From Desulfocapsa sp. (lineage in GTDB: Bacteria; Desulfobacterota; Desulfobulbia; Desulfobulbales; Desulfocapsaceae), in contig JAIPEF010000006.1 of the NCBI GenBank assembly GCA_021737265.1, forward strand, positions 1-46,612: a stretch of DNA of 46,612 nucleotides, read 5' to 3'. Within the stretch, counting starts at the first letter, position 1, and every line of letters begins with the position of its first letter. Position numbers and translations under genes: made by a program. Below, piece after piece: positions 40,727-46,612 of the stretch. The notes under the pieces are model-generated. The model made no database searches. It worked only from the letters and a program-made list of their open reading frames with translations, and had not been told where the DNA came from.

Positions 40727-43519
40727 CTAAGCTCGGCTGATCTTACACAGACCGTCTTTTGTTGCCTGAATCTGAGTAACAATGTCATACCCATAGTTGG
40801 TACAGACATTGGCTGCATCACCGATAACATAAGGCTCATGACCTTTGGGATAATTTCCTATAAGTGATTCACCCATGAGGGTACCGCCAAAGTGATAGGG
40901 CATGAATATGGTCTTTTCATCAACCCGTTCGGTAAAAAATGCCTTGACTTTGACCTTGCCCCCCTCTGGTGACTCGATCCATATCATGTCACCATCCCGC
41001 ACGCCCAGGTTGTTGCCGATAACGGGATTGACCTCGGCATACATCTCCGGTTGGAGCTCAGCGAGGTACTTATTACTTCGTGTTTCCGCACCTCCACCCA
41101 TGTGCTCAACCATACGGCCGGTAGTGAGGACAAAGGGGAATTTTTTCGCCAGATCCGGACTCTGTTCACTCTTATACCTTGTAAACACTCGGTAATGATT
41201 AGGTTTGTCCTCATAGGTCGGATACTTATCAATGAGATCAGGGCGTGGCGAATGGAGCGGCTCACGGTGGATAGGAACCTGATCCGGGAAAGTCCACACC
41301 ACGCAGCGGGCCCTGGCATTGCCAAATGGTGCCATTCCACGTTTTATTGCCTCCTTGATGGTCTTTTGAGACAGGTCAGTCTTCCAGTTGGTTCCGGGCA
41401 CCACATCCTTGAATTCAGCATAGCCACCTTTGACCTCACTGTCGGGATTGCAGACCCCTTCAGCAGCCAACTGGTCTTCTGTACGACCACTCATGACATA
41501 GGTTGTTTCCAGACCAAAACGATTTCTAAACGGCAGGCCACCTTTGGCCACAGGTTTGGAGACATCATAGAGGATTGGGGTTCCGGGATGCTCCTCCGTC
41601 CAGCACGGCCAAGGCATACCGTAGTATTCTCCGTCGCATGGGCCACCCTTTGCCTCAAGAGTTTCGATATCAAAGGTATGCCAGTTCTCCATGTGTTTCT
41701 TGATCCGTTCAGGGGTCTGACCGTTATAACCGATGGTCAGCGTTCCTTTATTGATCTCACGGGTGATATCTTCTGGAGTTTCCTTGATGTTTTTATAAAA
41801 TTGATCGGCAAACCCGAGCCGTGTAACCAGCTCCCTCATAATGGTGTAATCGTCTTTACAGCCATTGATGGGATCAACGATCTTATAACGCCACTGGATC
41901 TGCCGTGAAGTTGAAGTCACTGACCCTGAGGTCTCATACTGGCTTGAGCATGGCAGGATGTAGACATTATCTGTGGTGCAGGTAGCTGCTGCCATTGTCG
42001 GGAAAGGATCGACTATGACGAAGAGATCAAGTTTGTTGTAGGCCCTTATGACCCTGTTGTACTGGGAGTTGGAGTTAGAGCCGCAACCCCACTGGATCAT
42101 GGCCTTGATCGGCGTATATTGCTCGATTTTCTCTTCTCCGAGCACTCCTTCGTACCAGCGGGAAAGGGTAAAGCCCTTCTCATTCATCCATTTTTTTTCT
42201 TTGAAACGTCCTTTAATATAATCATAGTCCACGTCCCAGACACGACACCAGTGTTTCCAGGAGCCATCTGCAAGTCCGTAATAACCTGGCAAGGTGTGGG
42301 AAAGGACACACATATCGGTTGCACCCTGAACGTTGTCATGGCCGCGGAAGATGTTGGTTCCGCCACCGGATTTACCCATGTTACCAAGCACAAGCTGCAG
42401 GATACAGAAGGCACGGGTAATGGAAGATCCGATGTGATGCTGGGTTCCGCCCATACACCATGTCAGTGACGTGGGCCGGTTTGTAGCAAGAATTTTGGCC
42501 ACATGTCTGGTCTGAGCTGCTGGAATACCGGTTACATTCTCAACTTCTTCCGGTGTATACTTTGTGGCAACTTCTGCCATTTCCTCATAACCGGCAACCC
42601 GAGTACTAATAAATTCCTTATCCTGCCAGTCGTTCTGGATGATCTCGTTGATCAGCCCCATGATAAAGGCACAGTCTGTACCCGGGCGAACTCGAACAAA
42701 TTCAGTTGCTTTGGCAGCGAGCTTTGTAAAACGCGGATCGACTACGATAATTGGCGCATTGTTGACCTCTTTGGCATGCAGAATATGCTGCATAGAGATC
42801 GGATGCGCCTCTGCAGCGTTGGACCCGATAAAAATCATTGATTTAGCATGTCTCATATCATTGAGACTGTTTGTCATTGCACCGTAACCCCATGTATTGG
42901 CGACACCTGCCACCGTTGAGGAGTGTCAGATCCTAGCTTGGTGATCAACGTTATTCGACCCCCAGAACGCAGCAAATTTTCGCTGCAGGTAAGCCATCTC
43001 TGTGGAAACTTTGGCACTGCCGTTGAAATGGAGGGCGTCAGGGCCGTCCTTGTCACGAATAGATTTCAGCTTGGCGGCAATTTCATCCATGGCTGTATCC
43101 CATGAGATCTTCTGCCATTTGCCATTCACCCGTTTCATCGGGTTTTTAAGGCGTTTTTCAGAAGTTACCATATCAATGGCAGAGGCACCCTTACAGCAAT
43201 ATCCACCTCGACTGACAGGGTGGTCCTGGGCTACTTCCTGTCTTACCCAGACACCGTTGCGGACTTCGGCGTTGATACCACAGCCGACGGCACAATGGGT
43301 ACAAACGGATCTAACCATTTTCGAATCTGGATAGGCAGCTTTTGCAGCAGCAGGCGTCGCGGCCTTTGCAGTCATTCTGGTCGTCATTGCCGCTCCGGTG
43401 AGTGCTGCTGTAGCGGCAGAGAGTTTAAGAAAAGAACGCCTGGCAACCTTGGGGTTCAGGCTTACCCGGCTGGTCTTTGTTCCCACTGAAGAGGAACTGC
43501 GGATTTTTCGTTGAGCCAT
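40727..43519 (-). CDS. fdhA: Selenocysteine formate dehydrogenase catalytic subunit
   Basis: A 930-residue Mo/W-bis-MGD enzyme oxidising formate to CO2 in the periplasm. Tat signal [11 protein letters not shown] (RR 27-28), 4Fe-4S ligands Cys73, Cys76, Cys80 and Cys108, then active-site Sec198 encoded by UGA at 42928-42926 ([24 protein letters not shown]). The UGA splits the gene into two apparent frames, but the surrounding sequence is fully conserved and a SECIS hairpin follows. The C-terminal MGD-binding domain ([14 protein letters not shown]) is intact. Tungsten is suggested by nearby tupA. Confidence 0.95.
42902..42928 (-). promoter_or_regulatory. Bacterial SECIS hairpin of fdhA
   Basis: Immediately at and after the UGA, GACAC pairs with GTGTC, and an inner TCC/GG-type stem encloses a loop with CAACGGTGG. 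Layout and loop sequence closely resemble the E. coli fdhF/fdnG SECIS (CAACGGU-GCA), the SelB binding site. Confidence 0.8.
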
Positions 43520-43540
43520 TTTGAGGTTCTCCTTTTTCTG

Positions 43541-43729
43541 TTAACGCAGGGTGTCGTAGTATTTTTTAAAGGCATCTGTTTTTTTGTATAAGACTTCGTC
43601 CGGACGATCTACTGTCCCTGTTTCCTGGGCTTTTGCTTTTTTCCCAACGAGTGCAGAGCCGGCAACCAGCGCAGTTCCTGCAAAGATTTGTTTGAGAAAG
43701 GAGCGCCTTTTGTCATCATTTTGTTTCAT
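43541..43729 (-). CDS. Formate dehydrogenase region Tat-signal peptide protein
   Basis: A 62-residue protein that is mostly a Tat signal (KRRSFLKQIFAGTALVAGSALVGKKAKA) plus a short mature tail ending in FKKYYDTLR. This is the small Tat protein typically encoded just upstream of fdhA in many proteobacteria (TIGR02811-type). Its role is not settled; it may help assemble or export the complex. AAGGAGG precedes the ATG. In-operon, 21 nt before fdhA. Confidence 0.85.
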   Translation of the reverse strand: MKQNDDKRRSFLKQIFAGTALVAGSALVGKKAKAQETGTVDRPDEVLYKKTDAFKKYYDTLR

Positions 43730-43834
43730 AGATTCTATCCTCCTTGGGGGTTATTGGAAACTGGGCTACTTTTCAACAGCCTTACTGTAGGTTTGATGCA
43801 ACACTCTAAGAGTTGTTGGAAAACGCTTTAAGAC

Positions 43835-44473
43835 TTAATGAATCGTCTCTGTTTCACTTTCCAGAAGGCCCAGCTCAAGTTCGAGATAGGCGTCAAGAAA
43901 GTTGATACACTTTTGATAAAATTCAGCTTCTGTATTTTTACTGATGCTCTCACTGATATTTTTTGTCGTAGGTATAAGAAACTGCATCAACAGCTGATCC
44001 TGCAGCTGTCGTGTTTCCATTGTGCCCTGTTTTTCTTCGTTGATGAGGCTGATAAGGGCGTCGAGCATAATGGGAAGTGAGTCTTCCGGTTCGGTAATCT
44101 GGCTCTCTTTGATCAGTTGCCCCTGCTTCAGGATTTCTCGAAAACCGGCAAGACTTGGCCCGAAACTTTTACCATCAATATAATAGGCTGCATTTAAAGG
44201 AAGAAGGTTCTTGGAGTAAGGATCCACAAAAAGAGCGTAATGCTCGTCCTTGATTTCCTGGAGACTTTTAGCTGCCAGCGTCTCGCCGAGTTCGCGGATA
44301 GCTGTGTCGAGGGTCTGATTAATTCGTTCGTTATTCAGAGCCGCGAAAATTCCCCGCCAGCGGCTGAGTCTGTCCGCATCGGGCTCATCCTGAAAAAACG
44401 ACTTCAATAGATCCAGAAAACGCAGCCGCACCCGGCAGAGATCACGGTCTGTAATGTCTGTTTGCATACTCAT
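43835..44473 (-). CDS. TorD/DmsD-family chaperone for formate dehydrogenase
   Basis: A 212-residue, largely helical cytoplasmic chaperone. HYALFVDPYSKNLLPLNAAYYIDGKSFGPSLAGFRE and EPEDSLPIMLDALISLI match the conserved hinge (Y-LF in the N-half, E-DSLP-ML in the C-half) of TorD-like proteins. It would hold FdhA until cofactor is loaded. The start overlaps the stop of the Fe-S gene (ATGA). Confidence 0.82.
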   Translation of the reverse strand: MSMQTDITDRDLCRVRLRFLDLLKSFFQDEPDADRLSRWRGIFAALNNERINQTLDTAIRELGETLAAKSLQEIKDEHYALFVDPYSKNLLPLNAAYYIDGKSFGPSLAGFREILKQGQLIKESQITEPEDSLPIMLDALISLINEEKQGTMETRQLQDQLLMQFLIPTTKNISESISKNTEAEFYQKCINFLDAYLELELGLLESETETIH

Positions 44474-46341
44474 TTCTCGGCAGAGGTATAAAGGTTAACC
44501 ACACGACACTCGTCACAGTACGACAAGAGGTCGTCCTGTTCATCCCACATGTTTTTGGCAGAAAGAATGGCAACAACTTTTTCAAGTGATTTACGGGTCC
44601 CAAATATTTTTCCACAACTCTTACATTTAGCCGGTTCAGCCTGCGCCACGACACGTTCCGTGAAAAAATCGTCCTTCAGGGAAAGTCCGGGTTTCATTGT
44701 AAGGGCATTTTCCGGACAAACAACAACACATATTCCGCATTGCACGCACTGCGCCGGAGTATGTTTCAGGGTATAACTGCTACTGTCTGCAACTAATGAC
44801 TCAACACGACATTCATTTACACAGGCGATGCATTGGGTGCATTTTTCTTCATTACAGACGATTTCTCCGAAATCTGTATTCGCCGCACCAGTTAAGGTGG
44901 CAGGCTCTGCATAACTTTGCCGCCTGAGGAATTGAATCAGGTCTATAAGCTTTTCCCTGCGATTGCTGTAAGAAAAATCATGGTAAAACTTTGTGATAAC
45001 AGTACTCTTTTCATTTTCCTGCAGCGCACTTGCCAGACCATGGGGGAGAATCAGACGTACCGGACTTTCCCTTTGAAAAAGGTCCTGAAGAAGAGCGTTG
45101 GTGAGGAGCATTTGCAGCCCGCCACTCCTGTCTTCTTCCCCAAGCACAAAAATCTCTTTTGCCCCCATGGCATAGAGCAAAAGGAAATGCATGGCATGCA
45201 ATGCGGCAGGCGTTGGATACTCCATATAAAAAACATTCTTCAACTTCTTGCCTGCACTGTGCCACCAATACTTATGCAGCGTATCTTCATCACCGAGTAC
45301 AACCGTTGTCCCGGGAACGAAAGGAACGGTCCTGAAATACTCAACAAAGCGAATATCATCAAAACGCTTATACTGTAGCGCACCGGTGGGACAACTGCCG
45401 AGACAGGCACCACATTCAACACAGGCAAAATGGTCTATCTTGACACCATTCTTTCCCTGTTGTATTGCGGAGTGGTGACAGGCGCCGACACAGGCAGTGC
45501 AGCCTATTCCGAGTCTGGCGCTGTACTGGCAAAAGGTGGAATCCCAACCAATGACCTCTTCGATCTCAGTTGAATAAACAGATTCAAAGAGGGCGGGGAG
45601 AGTGCTCTCAAAGTAGATGTTCTCTTTGAAATCCGGCAGGTCAACTTTAGCCCCATCAAGGAGAAGGATAGCCGGAGTCATCAACTCCCGCCTTTCAACA
45701 GCATAGAGGTCAATGGCCTCATGGGAACAGGCAGACACACATTCTCTGCAGAAGGTGCAATGCGAAAAATCAAGAAAAAGCTGCTCGGATATACAGTGTT
45801 CCGGACATGATGGACCACAGGCACCACAGTAGGTACATCGACTCATATCTATGGGCTGTTTGACCGTAAAGTTCAGCTGGAATCCGGCTTCTCCTCTCTC
45901 TATTTGTAACTCTTGGGCCGTGGCCATTTCAGGATGATAACCCTGAAGAAGTATGGGGTCAATTTCCAGGACACCGCCGTAGGTATCAATGAATGTGTTT
46001 AATGACCCTTCATCGCCTCCCAGAACAACGACGCGTGAGTCAGCCCCCAGGTTGTATGATCTGTAAGACTGGCTGCTCTCACGGATAAACTCAGCCCTGG
46101 CAAGGGCTGTCATAGCTGTTTCATCCGCGTCTGTCAGATCTCCGTTGAGCTGCAGGGTCGGCGAAAGGGGAAACGATGAATCCGGATGGATAGCGGGAAA
46201 CCCTCCTGCAAGCAGGATATTTTTATCCGGTTCCTGCGGATAGCTGAAGGCAACACCCGGCTGAAGCTTGATAGAGACAGAAGAAAAGTCGGAGTTTGCA
46301 CCACTTCCGGAGCAGAGAAGGTAGCCTGAATAATTGTTCAT
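44470..46341 (-). CDS. Multi-cluster 4Fe-4S protein of the formate dehydrogenase operon
   Basis: A 623-residue cytoplasmic Fe-S protein with no signal peptide. Six CxxCxxCxxxC-type motifs: from Cys169 (CTYCGACGPSCPEHC), from Cys195 (CTFCRECVSACSH), GCTACVGACHHS near 285, CVECGACLGSCPTG near 312, CTQCIACVNEC near 497 and CVQCGICVVVCPENA near 527. A C-terminal CKSCG/CDEC pair may bind zinc or iron. The 160-residue N-terminal part (VVVLGGDEGS) looks like an NAD- or HdrA-like fold. Such proteins accompany TorD and FdhA in related operons; the exact role is unknown. First gene of the operon. Confidence 0.8.
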   Translation of the reverse strand: MNNYSGYLLCSGSGANSDFSSVSIKLQPGVAFSYPQEPDKNILLAGGFPAIHPDSSFPLSPTLQLNGDLTDADETAMTALARAEFIRESSQSYRSYNLGADSRVVVLGGDEGSLNTFIDTYGGVLEIDPILLQGYHPEMATAQELQIERGEAGFQLNFTVKQPIDMSRCTYCGACGPSCPEHCISEQLFLDFSHCTFCRECVSACSHEAIDLYAVERRELMTPAILLLDGAKVDLPDFKENIYFESTLPALFESVYSTEIEEVIGWDSTFCQYSARLGIGCTACVGACHHSAIQQGKNGVKIDHFACVECGACLGSCPTGALQYKRFDDIRFVEYFRTVPFVPGTTVVLGDEDTLHKYWWHSAGKKLKNVFYMEYPTPAALHAMHFLLLYAMGAKEIFVLGEEDRSGGLQMLLTNALLQDLFQRESPVRLILPHGLASALQENEKSTVITKFYHDFSYSNRREKLIDLIQFLRRQSYAEPATLTGAANTDFGEIVCNEEKCTQCIACVNECRVESLVADSSSYTLKHTPAQCVQCGICVVVCPENALTMKPGLSLKDDFFTERVVAQAEPAKCKSCGKIFGTRKSLEKVVAILSAKNMWDEQDDLLSYCDECRVVNLYTSAEK

Positions 46342-46454
46342 TAAGGGTTCTTCCTCTGGTAATAACCGGTTGACACCTGCAATGGGCTTACCTGTTTATG
46401 TGTTGTATTGATGACGATCACCATGGTATTTTTCACTTTGGAATACTCAGTTGT

Positions 46455-46612
46455 GATAAACTCGTATTTATGCCCGTAGTTTGGGTGAAAACCTCAAACC
46501 TAGGATGGCTAAGTATTTATGCCCGGTAGTTAGGGTGAAAAGCTCCATATGCGAGGCGCGTATTTTTTATTTAATTTCGGCGTACTAAGGTACGTCGAAA
46601 TTAAATAAAAAA
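46455..46612 (+). repeat. Dispersed palindromic element, cut by the window end
   Basis: Begins GATAAACTCGTATTTATGCCCG. The GGGTGAAAA arm is present twice, separated by CTCAAACCTAGGATGGCTAAG, and the central stem runs to the last base of the window. The remaining arm lies outside. It is upstream of the formate dehydrogenase operon, 114 bp from its first gene. Confidence 0.8.

Noticed and set aside
41051..41908. 285-codon plus-strand frame
   Set aside because: Antisense to fdhA; a by-product of codon bias in the real gene.
42926..42928. fdhA as a pseudogene broken by a stop
   Set aside because: The UGA is exactly at the catalytic Sec position and is followed by a SECIS-like hairpin; reading continues in frame.

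Overview
The window looks like a chromosomal segment of an anaerobic Desulfobulbales-type (former Deltaproteobacteria) bacterium. This is inferred from gene content, not from a search. It carries a selenocysteine formate dehydrogenase, a selenocysteine-containing SelD, a tungstate-binding protein (TupA), MobB, LarC and a bacterial-type sigma-54 two-component system. Most genes lie in short, tightly packed minus-strand operons, many joined by 4-nt ATGA/GTGA/TTGA start-stop overlaps.

Layout. 305-512: tRNA-Pro and tRNA-Asn behind a near-perfect sigma-70 promoter. 621-5171: a P-type cation ATPase, a broken DUF4136 gene, a lipoprotein and an exported protein. 5172-7090: YdfG-like dehydrogenase coupled to a class V aminotransferase. 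7258-14256: a MarR-controlled RND efflux operon (marR, adaptor, pump, TolC) followed by an SGNH-like protein. 14789-15708: plsY and a J-domain protein. 15987-18648: def-fmt-larC. 18949-20735: methyltransferase and aldo/keto reductase. 20907-21959: selD read through an in-frame UGA. 22269-23890: purF and a ferredoxin. 24563-30152: HD-domain protein, oligoendopeptidase F, signal peptidase, tupA and mobB. 30821-38786: a ZraPSR-like envelope/metal stress system split by a 4.2-kb island. 39169-46341: the formate dehydrogenase operon (Fe-S protein, TorD-like chaperone, Tat-region peptide, Sec-FdhA, FdhB, FdhI). SelD, MobB and TupA could supply selenium and Mo/W cofactor to this enzyme.

The most unusual parts are accessory DNA. 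(1) A family of dispersed palindromic elements, at least seven full or partial copies, has imperfect inverted termini and, where tested, perfect 6-bp target duplications. Two tandem copies keep the same hairpins with different, compensating stem sequences. (2) The island between the ZraS-like kinase and ZraR-like regulator is bounded by a 43-bp imperfect direct repeat of the kinase 3' end. It holds a DruA-like DUF4338 gene coupled to a frameshifted, truncated IS66-type transposase, an orphan C-terminal fragment of a Cas6 CRISPR endonuclease, and an AbiE toxin-antitoxin pair with a perfect 12-bp inverted-repeat operator. (3) The zraP-like gene has a sigma-54 promoter, a candidate enhancer palindrome and a fragment of the dispersed element in its leader.
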